From NCBI RefSeq assembly GCF_018457165.1, contig NZ_JAFMNX010000002.1:737339-801338 (forward strand): 64,000 nt of DNA, in the 5' to 3' direction. Every line of letters begins with the position of its first letter. Position 1 is the first letter of the stretch. A model generated the notes under the pieces. That model was not told the origin of the DNA. It was given only the letters and a program-made list of their open reading frames with translations, and ran no database searches. The DNA is from Tianweitania aestuarii (GTDB lineage Bacteria > Pseudomonadota > Alphaproteobacteria > Rhizobiales > Rhizobiaceae). Shown here one piece after another: positions 44,203 to 52,244 of this stretch. A program made the position numbers and the translations under genes.

Positions 44203-45765
44203 TCAGATCAACGCTTCGATCAGGAACGGTCCGGGTCGGCTGCAGGCGGTCTTGAGAAGATCGGCAAAGCCTTCCGCCGTGTCGGTGCAAGCGGCTTCCA
44301 CGCCCATGCTGTTGGCGAGCTTCACCCAGTCGAGCGCGGGATCGTCGATGTTGAGCATGCGGCTGGCATTCTCGCCCGGTGCGCCTGCGCCGACATTCTT
44401 CAGCTCGCCGAGCAGAATGTTGTAGCGGCGGTTGGAAAAGATGATCGTCACCACATCGCAGCGTTCACGCGCCTGCGTCCAAAGCGCCTGCACCGTATAC
44501 ATGCCGCTGCCATCGGCCTGCAGCGCAACGACCTTGCGGTCCGGACACGCAATCGACGCGCCGGTGGCCAGTGGCAAACCGACACCGATCGCACCGCCGG
44601 TCAGCTGCAGGAAGTCATGTGGCTCGGAGCCATGAGTGGTGCGGAAGAAGTCGCGGCCAGACGAGATGGATTCATCGCAAACAATGGCATTGGCGGGAAC
44701 ATGGTGGGCGAGCGCCACCGCAATTCCTTCGGCTGTCAGCTTGCCCGTGACCCGATCGGGGCGAAAGCGCTGCGCCAGTTCCGATTCGACCCCGGTAACG
44801 CCAATTTCGTCAGCGAGTGCGGCTACGGCTGCGGCGATATTGGTGTCGTCTTCCACCATATCGACCACACGGCAATCCGCCGGCAGCATGCTGCTCGGCT
44901 TGTTCGGATAAGCAAAGAAACCGACGGGCGCCTTGGCGCTGATCAGGATCACCTGTTCGGTGTCGGCGAACTTGGCGACCGCCTGATCCACCACGTAGGG
45001 CACGCGGTCAACGGCCACGCGGCCCGCGCCACGCTGCATACGCCCGTTCGCCTGCTGCGCCATCAGCCGGGCACCGGTCTTGCGCGCGACACGGTCGAGC
45101 GTCTCCAGCTCGTGTTCACGCAGCGCCATGCCGCTGACGAGGATCGTGGTGGTCTTGCCGGAACGAAGCGCTTCGGCTGCTTCGCGGATACGGGCGGCAT
45201 CCGGCTGCTTTTGTTGCTCGCGAGCGATCGGCTGCGGCACGCCCTTGCTTGTTTCGTTCCAGGCGGCGTCGGCATGCAGGATCAAGGTCGCGATCTGCCC
45301 GCCGTTTGCATGAGCGGCGCGAATGGCGTCTTCCGTGCGCTCACCGACAGCATCGGCGTCCGTCGCGCGTCCAACCCAATGGGACATCGGCCTGGCAAGC
45401 GAGTCGATATCCGAATGCAGCGGCGCATCATAATCGAGATGGTAGGTCGCGTGATCGCCCACCACATTCACCATCGGCGTGCGTGCGCGTTTGGCATTGT
45501 GCAGATTGGCAAGACCATTCGCCAGACCCGGCCCCAGATGAAGCAGCGTCGCCGCCGGCTTATCGGCCATGCGGGCATAACCGTCGGCTGCGCCCGTCAC
45601 CACGCCTTCAAACAGGCCGAGCACACAGCGCATGGTGGGCTGCCGGTCGAGCGCCGCCACGAAATGCATTTCGGATGTTCCGGGATTGGCAAAACACACA
45701 TCCACATCATTGGCGAGCAGCGTTTCGCACAAGAGATCAGCGCCGTTGTTTGGATTTTGGCTCAT
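44203..45765 (-). CDS. Thiamine-pyrophosphate enzyme, acetolactate-synthase/benzoylformate-decarboxylase-like
   Basis: About 520 residues from ATG 45765, which overlaps the kinase stop (ATGA). The activating Glu lies in VLGLFEGVVTGAADGYARM, and the TPP-Mg motif is LQADGSGMYTVQALWTQARERCDVVTIIFSNRRYNIL (GDGS variant ADGS). N- and C-terminal TPP domains flank a central domain (residues 190-330). No small regulatory subunit is adjacent, and FANPGTSEMHF differs from true acetolactate synthase. A 2-oxo-acid decarboxylase or carboligase is the better guess. Confidence 0.85.
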   Translation of the reverse strand: MSQNPNNGADLLCETLLANDVDVCFANPGTSEMHFVAALDRQPTMRCVLGLFEGVVTGAADGYARMADKPAATLLHLGPGLANGLANLHNAKRARTPMVNVVGDHATYHLDYDAPLHSDIDSLARPMSHWVGRATDADAVGERTEDAIRAAHANGGQIATLILHADAAWNETSKGVPQPIAREQQKQPDAARIREAAEALRSGKTTTILVSGMALREHELETLDRVARKTGARLMAQQANGRMQRGAGRVAVDRVPYVVDQAVAKFADTEQVILISAKAPVGFFAYPNKPSSMLPADCRVVDMVEDDTNIAAAVAALADEIGVTGVESELAQRFRPDRVTGKLTAEGIAVALAHHVPANAIVCDESISSGRDFFRTTHGSEPHDFLQLTGGAIGVGLPLATGASIACPDRKVVALQADGSGMYTVQALWTQARERCDVVTIIFSNRRYNILLGELKNVGAGAPGENASRMLNIDDPALDWVKLANSMGVEAACTDTAEGFADLLKTACSRPGPFLIEALI

Positions 45766-47279
45766 GCCGGTGACCCTTCCATCAGTTTTTGCGCGCGATC
45801 CGCGATGGTTGAAACCGTACCCCATTCGCCGCAAGCAGCATCCAGGAGTTTCGAGAACAGCGCGTATTTCTCTTCGGCATAGGTGAGCAGATCAGCATGC
45901 CCGGGAGCAAGCACTTCGTCGGGTTCGGTGATCCAATCCTGAACGAGTTGTGCCTTGGTTGCATCGAACAGGACCTTCGCGCCAACCGCGCCAAGGCCCC
46001 GCAAACCGGCATGACCGGCAGTGTTGCGCTCGACCTCGGTCCCCATGATCGTGGAAAGAAAACGGGCAAACTGCGCATCGCCCGCCAATCCGCCGCCAAG
46101 CGTCAGGCGGTTTGCGGGCGCATTCATCATGTCATGGCTTTTACGGGCAACGAAGCACAGCGCCTCACGCGCCGCCCAGGCAAGGTCGGCCGGCTTTGTC
46201 GCGGCCGTGACACCGAACAGCGCGCCTGATGCGTGCGGCGACGTATAAGGCGCCCGCTCGCCGCCGGGCTCGAAAAAGGGATGCATCACCACGCCGGAAT
46301 AAGAGGGCACAGAAACGGAAGCGGGCTGACCCGTGAGCTTGGCCACATGGCTGAACAAGGTCGCGCCGTTGAAGCTTGGATGAAAGCAGAGATAGCCGTC
46401 ATCAAGCACAAAGCGCTGCACCATGGCGCCAGCAGGCTTTTCGCGCATCAGGTTGGGGTCAAGCAGGAAACAGGCGTGAATGGCGCTCGTGCCGAAGATG
46501 GAAGCGCGCGTGACACCGGTGCGGGTGCCAAGTCCCATTCCGATCAGGGTCGCCTGCACATCGCCTGGACCAAGCAGCACCGGCAACCCCGCAGCCAAAC
46601 CGATCGCGGCGGCCGCTTCGCCTTTCAAACTGGCGCGGCATTCGCCGACATCCAGAAACGGCGGCAAAAGCTCGATGCCGCGCTGAAGACCCAGACTTTC
46701 CTGCACCACAGGCGAGAAGGTGTTGGTGCGCCAATCGCCCCATACCGGCAAAGCAGCACTCGGCTCGCCCATGAGCGTGCCCGTCAGCGAGAGGAACAAC
46801 CATTCCTTGCAGCGCAGCGCATGGGCGATGCGCGCGAGGCGTGACGGATCATTTAGTTGCAGCCACAGAAGATGCAGCGTTTGTGATGCGGCAGTCGGCC
46901 TCGAAAAGGTGACGGCTTCGATGTCCGCGAACGCACCCGCTTCGCCCAACGTGCCTGCCAAAGCGCGCGCCCGGCCATCGAGCCAGGTCATGGCGCGGCC
47001 AACCGGCTCACCGCCGCTGTCAACGGGCCAAAGTCCGTCGCCCTGCCCCGTGACGATCAAACCCTGAACTGCACCCGCATCGATCTGGGCAACACAGTCG
47101 CGCAACACATGGAACGCATCATCGCGCGTCACGGTCATGTCCTGTTCAACGCGCTGGCCTTCGCGGCGCAGCGCATTGTTGTCGGATTGCGCCACGGCCA
47201 GAAGCCGGCCATGCCGGTCGAAAGCGGCGGCCTTGACGGCTGTCGTTCCGGAATCGAGGCAAAGCAGGATCGGATCCAT
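45762..47279 (-). CDS. FGGY-family carbohydrate kinase
   Basis: A 505-residue kinase starting MDPILLCLDSGTTAVKAAAFD, the first phosphate-binding loop. It also has VTGQGDGLWPVD, AMTWLDGRA, the ATPase loop ASIFGTSAIHACFL and RLTLGGGLAGDAQFARFLSTIMG. It belongs to the FGGY group (xylulose, erythritol, AI-2 and related kinases), but no specific member is recognised. Upstream of it lies a class II aldolase gene (11 bases), suggesting that it makes the sugar phosphate which the aldolase cleaves. Confidence 0.87.
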   Translation of the reverse strand: MDPILLCLDSGTTAVKAAAFDRHGRLLAVAQSDNNALRREGQRVEQDMTVTRDDAFHVLRDCVAQIDAGAVQGLIVTGQGDGLWPVDSGGEPVGRAMTWLDGRARALAGTLGEAGAFADIEAVTFSRPTAASQTLHLLWLQLNDPSRLARIAHALRCKEWLFLSLTGTLMGEPSAALPVWGDWRTNTFSPVVQESLGLQRGIELLPPFLDVGECRASLKGEAAAAIGLAAGLPVLLGPGDVQATLIGMGLGTRTGVTRASIFGTSAIHACFLLDPNLMREKPAGAMVQRFVLDDGYLCFHPSFNGATLFSHVAKLTGQPASVSVPSYSGVVMHPFFEPGGERAPYTSPHASGALFGVTAATKPADLAWAAREALCFVARKSHDMMNAPANRLTLGGGLAGDAQFARFLSTIMGTEVERNTAGHAGLRGLGAVGAKVLFDATKAQLVQDWITEPDEVLAPGHADLLTYAEEKYALFSKLLDAACGEWGTVSTIADRAQKLMEGSPA

Positions 47280-47290
47280 GGCGCGCGCTT

Positions 47291-47980
47291 TCAGGAAGCC
47301 TGACGAAGCCCTTCGAGGGCCGGTACAGCCTGCTGGCCGTAGGTCTTGAACTTCTCCGTCACAACCGCGATCTGCTCTTCGTTCAAGACCGGCGGCTCGC
47401 CGAACGGCAGGCACAGGAGATACTGGTGCGCCAGTTCTTCAACCGTCACGGCCAGCGCCAGCGCGCGGGCGATCGACACATGCGCGGCGATCACGCCATG
47501 ATGCGCCATCAAACAGGCGCGGCGGCCTTCCAGCGCTTTCACCACGACATCGGCCAGTTCCTGCGTGCCGAACAGCTCGTAAGGCGCACAGCGGATGCTC
47601 GACCCGCCGGCCGCAGCGATGGAGTAATGCACCGCCGGAATATCCTTCTCCAGGATCGACACGGATGTCGCGAAGGTGGAATGCGTGTGCACCACCGACT
47701 TCAGGTCCGGCCGCGCTTGGAGGATGTCGCGATGAAAGCGCCATTCGCTCGATGGCAGAACATCGCCGGCAAAGGTCGCGTCCCAGTTCATCTGCACGAC
47801 ATGCTCGGGCTCGAGCTTGTCATAGGGAATGCCAGTCGGCGAGATCAGGAAGCCGTCGCCATTGCGGACGCTGATATTGCCCGACGTTCCCTTGTTGATG
47901 CCGAGCCGGTTCATGGAGCGGCAGGCTTCGATCAGTTCGGTGCGCAGAACGCGTTCGTCTTCGGTCATGGCTTCACTCAC
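47291..47980 (-). CDS. Class II aldolase/adducin-family protein
   Basis: A 229-residue zinc enzyme of the fuculose-phosphate aldolase type. GTG at 47980 overlaps the upstream stop (GTGA); ATG at 47968 is the alternative. Motifs are NKGTSGNISVRNGDGFLISPTGIPYD, EWRFHRDIL, zinc His pair in VVHTHSTFATS and LMAHHGVIAA. It would split or epimerise a phosphorylated sugar or sugar acid. The pairing with FGGY kinase resembles fuculose/rhamnulose-type modules. Confidence 0.87.
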   Translation of the reverse strand: MSEAMTEDERVLRTELIEACRSMNRLGINKGTSGNISVRNGDGFLISPTGIPYDKLEPEHVVQMNWDATFAGDVLPSSEWRFHRDILQARPDLKSVVHTHSTFATSVSILEKDIPAVHYSIAAAGGSSIRCAPYELFGTQELADVVVKALEGRRACLMAHHGVIAAHVSIARALALAVTVEELAHQYLLCLPFGEPPVLNEEQIAVVTEKFKTYGQQAVPALEGLRQAS

Positions 47981-49059
47981 TTGGTGGGATAGCGGGGCTC
48001 TTTGCCCTCGAGGATCAGGCCGATATCCTCGGCGATCATCGTGGCGGCCTTGGTGATGGAAAAGCGCGAGGCACCGGCAATATGCGGGGACAGCGTGACA
48101 TTCGCCAGCTTGAGCAGCGGCCAGTCGGCGGGTGGCGGCTCTGGATCGAAAGTGTCGAGTGCAGCGCCGCGCAGATGGCCGGATTTCAGCGCATCATAGA
48201 GCGCGGCATAATCCAGCACCTGCCCGCGCGTCGTGTTGACGATGTAAGCGCCCGGCTTCATCGCCTCGATCTGCGCCCGGCCGATCATGCCTTTGGTTTG
48301 CGGCGTCACGCGCGGATGCAGCGTCACCACATCGGACTGGCGCAGGAGATCATCGAACTCGACTTTCTCGATGCCGGCGGCACGGTCTTCATCGGTCAGC
48401 TGCTTGAACGGATCGGCAACGAGGATGCGGCAACCGAACGGCTGCAGAAGGCGCGCCACGCGGGTGCCGATATCGCCATAGCCAATGATGCCGACGGTCA
48501 GCTCGCAAAGCTCCGGGCCGGTATGGTCGTAATGATAAAACTCGCGGCGGAACTCGCCGCTCGCCACGCTGAGATGGCCGCGAATGAGGTTGCGTGTTTC
48601 AGCAAGCAGCGACGCCACTGTGAACTCGGCCACCGCCGAAGCATTGCGGCCCGGCGTGTTGATGACGGTAATGCCCCGTTCCCGCGCAGCCGGCATCTCG
48701 ATGTTGACTGGACCGCCGCGCGACACGGCGATGATCTTGAGATCGGGCGCATGATCGAGACTGTCGGCGGTGATCGGCGCCAGATGGGTGACGAGGATGT
48801 CGAGGTCGGAAAGAAAGTCGAAGTAATCTTCCGGGCGACCTACGAATTCGGCCACCGGCAGATTAGGGTCGTGCTTGGTGGACTGCACCTTGAGCGGCCA
48901 ATCCAGCTGCATGTGCTTGTAGCGGATCGAGCGGCCTCCGAGACGCTGGCTCAGCGCTTCCTCGAAGAACTGCGGCTGCATGAAGCCATCACCGATGATC
49001 CCGACGGTGAGCGTCTTTGTGTCCGCCGCACTGTTGGCCGAGCTTTGCATTGCATCCAT
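47977..49059 (-). CDS. D-isomer-specific 2-hydroxyacid dehydrogenase (phosphoglycerate-dehydrogenase-like)
   Basis: A 360-residue NAD-dependent oxidoreductase. The Rossmann motif is LTVGIIGYGDIGTRVARLLQPFG near residue 190. The active-site Arg lies in VNTTRGQVLD, the Glu in FDPEPPP and the His in LSPHIAGAS. NTPGRNASAVAEFTVASLLAETR matches SerA-like members. There is no ACT regulatory domain, so it is unlikely to be the biosynthetic SerA. It probably oxidises or reduces a hydroxy acid in the cluster pathway. Confidence 0.87.
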   Translation of the reverse strand: MDAMQSSANSAADTKTLTVGIIGDGFMQPQFFEEALSQRLGGRSIRYKHMQLDWPLKVQSTKHDPNLPVAEFVGRPEDYFDFLSDLDILVTHLAPITADSLDHAPDLKIIAVSRGGPVNIEMPAARERGITVINTPGRNASAVAEFTVASLLAETRNLIRGHLSVASGEFRREFYHYDHTGPELCELTVGIIGYGDIGTRVARLLQPFGCRILVADPFKQLTDEDRAAGIEKVEFDDLLRQSDVVTLHPRVTPQTKGMIGRAQIEAMKPGAYIVNTTRGQVLDYAALYDALKSGHLRGAALDTFDPEPPPADWPLLKLANVTLSPHIAGASRFSITKAATMIAEDIGLILEGKEPRYPTK

Positions 49060-49071
49060 GGGCTTCTGTCC

Positions 49072-50301
49072 TCAGGCAGTCCGGGTTTTGGTAGAAACAA
49101 CGGTGTCCTCAAGCGCGCCCTTGAGCGCGTCCTCGAGCCCGGGCAGAACGTCGCGATAGCGCGACTGGTCAGCCTTCACCTCGTCGAGGATTTCCGTTGT
49201 GTGTTCGGCAAAAGCGGGCGGTGCCATGCGATAGGACGCTGGCGTACGCGACAGTTTGATGGGGCTTCCGGTGCCGCGATAATCGCCGACATCCACCACC
49301 ATTTCGCGGTGCTGGGTGTGCGCATCGGCCACCACCTGGTCGATCGTGCGCACCGCCCCGCACGGCACACCGGCCTTGATCAACTGGTCGGCCAGCGCAT
49401 CGCATTCGAAAGCAGCCAGCGCTTTTTCCAGCTCGACCTTGAGCGCGTCGCGATTGATGTTGCGCTCGCCATTGCTGACGAAGCGCGGATCATCCGGCAG
49501 ATCCGGTCGGCCGATGATCTTGCACAGCGTGGTGAACTGGCGATGATTGCCGACCGCCAGAAAGATCGGCTCCGTGCCGGTGGCGAACGTATCATACGGG
49601 CAGATATTGGGATGGGCGTTGCCGGAGGGCTTGGCCACCTTGCCGTTGAGATAATAGTTCGGAAGATGCGGATGGAGCAGCGATACGCCGCAATCATAAA
49701 GCGTGGTCTCGACGAACTGGCCCTTGCCGCTGGTGGCGCGCTCGTTCAGCGCCATCAGAATGCCGATCACCGCATTGAGACCGGTTACCATGTCCACAAC
49801 CGGCAAGCCGACACGCAAGGGCTCGCCGCCGAGCTCGCCGTTGACGCTCATGATGCCGCAGGACGCTTGAATCGCCGCGTCATAGCCGGGCATGCCCCCC
49901 ATCGGGCCATCGGCGCCAAAGCCGGAGACGCGGCAATGCACGAGGCGCGGAAAGCGGCGCTGCAAGTCCTCGCTGCCGAGACCCCAGCGTTCCAGCGTGC
50001 CGGTCTTGAAGTTCTCGATGAACACATCGGCGGTTTCGAGCAGCGCCAGCAGCAGTTCCTGTCCCGCAGGCTGCGCCATATCGAGTGCCATGCCGCGCTT
50101 GTTGCGGTTGAGGCCTAGGAAGTAGCTGGCCGTACCGTGAAGAAAGGGCGGCCCCCAGCCGCGCGTTTCATCACCTGCCGGTGGCTCGATCTTGATCACA
50201 TCCGCGCCGTGATCAGCGAGCACCTGACCGCAATATGGACCGCCAAGAACGCGGCTGGCGTCGATGACCTTGAGGTTTGACAGGGAGCCGGGGTTCAGCA
50301 T
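49072..50301 (-). CDS. CaiB/BaiF family (family III) CoA-transferase
   Basis: A 409-residue enzyme moving CoA between carboxylic acids. N-terminal VIDASRVLGGPYCGQVLADHGADVIKIEPPAGDETR, NRNKRGMALDM and FIENFKTGTLERWGL are standard. The probable catalytic Asp lies in GMPGYDAAIQASCGIMS. Its neighbour pair at 50323-51917 encodes a second, unrelated CoA-transferase, so the pathway handles at least two acyl-CoA exchanges. Confidence 0.9.
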   Translation of the reverse strand: MLNPGSLSNLKVIDASRVLGGPYCGQVLADHGADVIKIEPPAGDETRGWGPPFLHGTASYFLGLNRNKRGMALDMAQPAGQELLLALLETADVFIENFKTGTLERWGLGSEDLQRRFPRLVHCRVSGFGADGPMGGMPGYDAAIQASCGIMSVNGELGGEPLRVGLPVVDMVTGLNAVIGILMALNERATSGKGQFVETTLYDCGVSLLHPHLPNYYLNGKVAKPSGNAHPNICPYDTFATGTEPIFLAVGNHRQFTTLCKIIGRPDLPDDPRFVSNGERNINRDALKVELEKALAAFECDALADQLIKAGVPCGAVRTIDQVVADAHTQHREMVVDVGDYRGTGSPIKLSRTPASYRMAPPAFAEHTTEILDEVKADQSRYRDVLPGLEDALKGALEDTVVSTKTRTA

Positions 50302-50322
50302 TGGTTCAATCCAATCGTTCTT

Positions 50323-51111
50323 TCACGACGCAATCGCCGCCTGCGGATCCTGCAGGGCCTGAAGATCGTCGCGCATCTGCTTGGCAAAATCCGGATAGGT
50401 TTCGCTGAGTTCGTCCATGACCTGCCCGCGCAAAAGGGACAGGGTCCGCGCGTCGGGTTCGGGTGTTTGTTCGGGCCGCGCCGGATGATCGAAGCGGAAG
50501 CCGGTGGCATCCTTGATTTCGGCGAGGTCGTGCCCCGGATGCACGCTGTCGAGCGCGAAGTTGCCTTGCGTCTTGTTGAAGCGAAACAACCCCTTGGAGG
50601 TCAGAAGCGCATGCGGTCCGCCCCGGCGGTAAACGCCTTCCGCGCTCGTGCCGGGAGCGGAAATAAAATCGACCTTGTTCACGAACACACGCGGAGAATG
50701 TTCTTCGCGAAACAGGATCACGCGCGGCACGACGAAATACAGATAGGCGGAGCCGAACGAACCTGGCCAGCGTACGCTTGATTGCGGATATGCGCCGGCG
50801 CCAACCAGATTGACGTTGCCTTGGCCGTCGATCTGCCCGCCGCCGAGGAAAAAGGCGTCGATGCGCCCCTGCCCCGCGCAATCAAACAGTTCGGCCGAGC
50901 CGTTTGTGAAGAAGTTGTGCTCCACCGAGCCCAGAATGGAGATGCGCACCGGCTTTTCGCCGGCTTGCTGCTTCAAGGCGCGCAAAAGCATCGCGCCCGC
51001 TGCCGGGATCGGGGAGGATGCGCCAACCGCGACATGGCGCACGCCATCCAGCAGGCGCGCAACGGTGGCGATCAGAATTTCGCGCGGCAGGATCGGGCTG
51101 GCACCACTCAT
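50323..51111 (-). CDS. CoA-transferase subunit beta (family I, glutaconate/3-oxoadipate type)
   Basis: A 262-residue subunit: VAVGASSPIPAAGAMLLRALKQQ, the catalytic-Glu region ISILGSVEHNFFTNG, AFFLGGGQIDGQGNVNLVGAG and FSAPGTSAEGVYRRGGP-like C-terminal segments. ATG at 51111 overlaps the stop of the alpha subunit (ATGA), as expected for a heteromeric enzyme. The substrate acid is not predictable. Confidence 0.85.
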   Translation of the reverse strand: MSGASPILPREILIATVARLLDGVRHVAVGASSPIPAAGAMLLRALKQQAGEKPVRISILGSVEHNFFTNGSAELFDCAGQGRIDAFFLGGGQIDGQGNVNLVGAGAYPQSSVRWPGSFGSAYLYFVVPRVILFREEHSPRVFVNKVDFISAPGTSAEGVYRRGGPHALLTSKGLFRFNKTQGNFALDSVHPGHDLAEIKDATGFRFDHPARPEQTPEPDARTLSLLRGQVMDELSETYPDFAKQMRDDLQALQDPQAAIAS

Positions 51112-51917
51112 TGCGCCGGCTCCAGCATGCGGCCGCTCATATAATCGGCGAAACCCTCATCGGAACGCGCCGCCTTGGCATATCGAATGAGCTCTGCCGT
51201 ATCGGTCGGGTATTCCCCCCATAGGCCGTAGGGCCAGGCGCCCTTCGGCGCGACGGCGATGTCCGACACATAAAGAGAAGGCAGCGTGCCGGCGGCACTC
51301 ATCTCGTTGGCGAGCAGGCTTTCGTCCACGATCCGCTCCACCGTCACGAGCGTGGTGGTTGAAGCATAGGCCATGGCGGCCAGTTCGCGGCGCCGGCCGA
51401 TCCAGACATTGCCGAAGCGATCGGCCATCGGGGCATGGAAAATCGCCACATCGGGCTTGATCGCAGGGATCAGAACAATGGGATCGCCGGCATCTTCGAA
51501 CGGGTTGTCGATCACCTGCCAGTCGCCGCGATTTCGCAGGACATCCGTGCCGATCAGCCCACGCATGGGCAGAAACGGACTGCCCTTCTGCGCGGCCATC
51601 AGCCCGGCATGAATGGCGGGGCATGTCGCGTCCATGATGCGGATCGCGCCGGTCTTCACGGCCTGATTGAAACGCGGCGCGCCGCCGGCTTCACCCAGCG
51701 ACACGGCGCTGGTTTCCACTGTGCTCACGAGGCCCGCACCGATCAGCTGATCGACCTGGAGACCGCCAGTCGGCACGCAGATCACATGAAGATCACCTGC
51801 GCCGCGCGCAATCAGCGGCTTCGTCATGGCCATGGACACGCCGGCATAATCCACCGGCAGCGCAAGACGCATGCCGGCTTCCACCTGCCGTGCCAGTGTT
51901 TCGAGATCCGACAACAA
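51108..51917 (-). CDS. CoA-transferase subunit alpha (family I, glutaconate type)
   Basis: A 269-residue subunit and first gene of the 11-gene cluster. TTG at 51917 is taken as start because GGAGGAG lies 6 bases before it. Typical stretches are GAGLVSTVETSAVSLGEAGGAPRF, FLPMRGLIGTDVL and FHAPMADRFGNVWIGRRRELAAMAYAS. It should pair with the beta subunit. The promoter must lie in the 327-base divergent region, where two palindromic operators are found. Confidence 0.85.
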   Translation of the reverse strand: MLSDLETLARQVEAGMRLALPVDYAGVSMAMTKPLIARGAGDLHVICVPTGGLQVDQLIGAGLVSTVETSAVSLGEAGGAPRFNQAVKTGAIRIMDATCPAIHAGLMAAQKGSPFLPMRGLIGTDVLRNRGDWQVIDNPFEDAGDPIVLIPAIKPDVAIFHAPMADRFGNVWIGRRRELAAMAYASTTTLVTVERIVDESLLANEMSAAGTLPSLYVSDIAVAPKGAWPYGLWGEYPTDTAELIRYAKAARSDEGFADYMSGRMLEPAQ

Positions 51918-52003
51918 AGGCTCCTCCGCCCGTTTCGAAGCGTCTTTCCGGCAAACGGTTGATGCTCCTCACCGCCGCTGGCCGGAATATAGAAGATAAT
52001 CCG

Positions 52004-52020
52004 TTCCACAATATAGAACT
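52004..52020. promoter_or_regulatory. IclR-type operator copy near the CoA-transferase operon
   Basis: GTTCCACAATATAGAAC: the right arm TATAGAAC is identical to that of the perfect palindrome at 52212, and the left arm keeps GTTC. It lies about 87 bases before the TTG start at 51917. A further half-site, AATATAGAAG, lies just to its left (51988-51997). Confidence 0.6.
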
Positions 52021-52211
52021 TAATTCTGAAATTAAACGTATCGGGAGCATGGCGCTGCTGTCAATCACCATTCGCGCAGCCTAGCCTTTCCTTGTCCGCG
52101 AAAGGCAGCAACCATGTTCTCAACTTCACCCGCTCACGCGAACATCATTCCTTCCGGACGAACCCGGCTTGACAAGCGCCAAACTCCACCGGAAGATGAT
52201 TACGGAATGCT

Positions 52212-52228
52212 GTTCTATATTATAGAAC
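52212..52228. promoter_or_regulatory. Perfect 17-bp IclR-type palindrome before the importer operon
   Basis: GTTCTATA-T-TATAGAAC, a perfect 8-1-8 palindrome, 16 bases before the ATG of the ATP-binding gene and just before its SD. Size and symmetry fit an IclR-family site; the iclR gene ends the same operon. Confidence 0.7.
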
Positions 52229-52244
52229 GTCAGGGAGGAGACTG

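Noticed and set aside
42719..44425. A 568-codon open frame on the plus strand opposite the molybdenum enzyme gene
   Set aside because: Antisense shadow of the Mo oxidoreductase; no ribosome binding site and no recognisable domain.
48082..50118. A 678-codon open frame on the plus strand opposite the hydroxyacid dehydrogenase and CoA-transferase genes
   Set aside because: Composition is His/Arg/Ala-rich and lacks any family motif; it is the antisense shadow expected in GC-rich DNA, and both genes beneath it have intact active sites.
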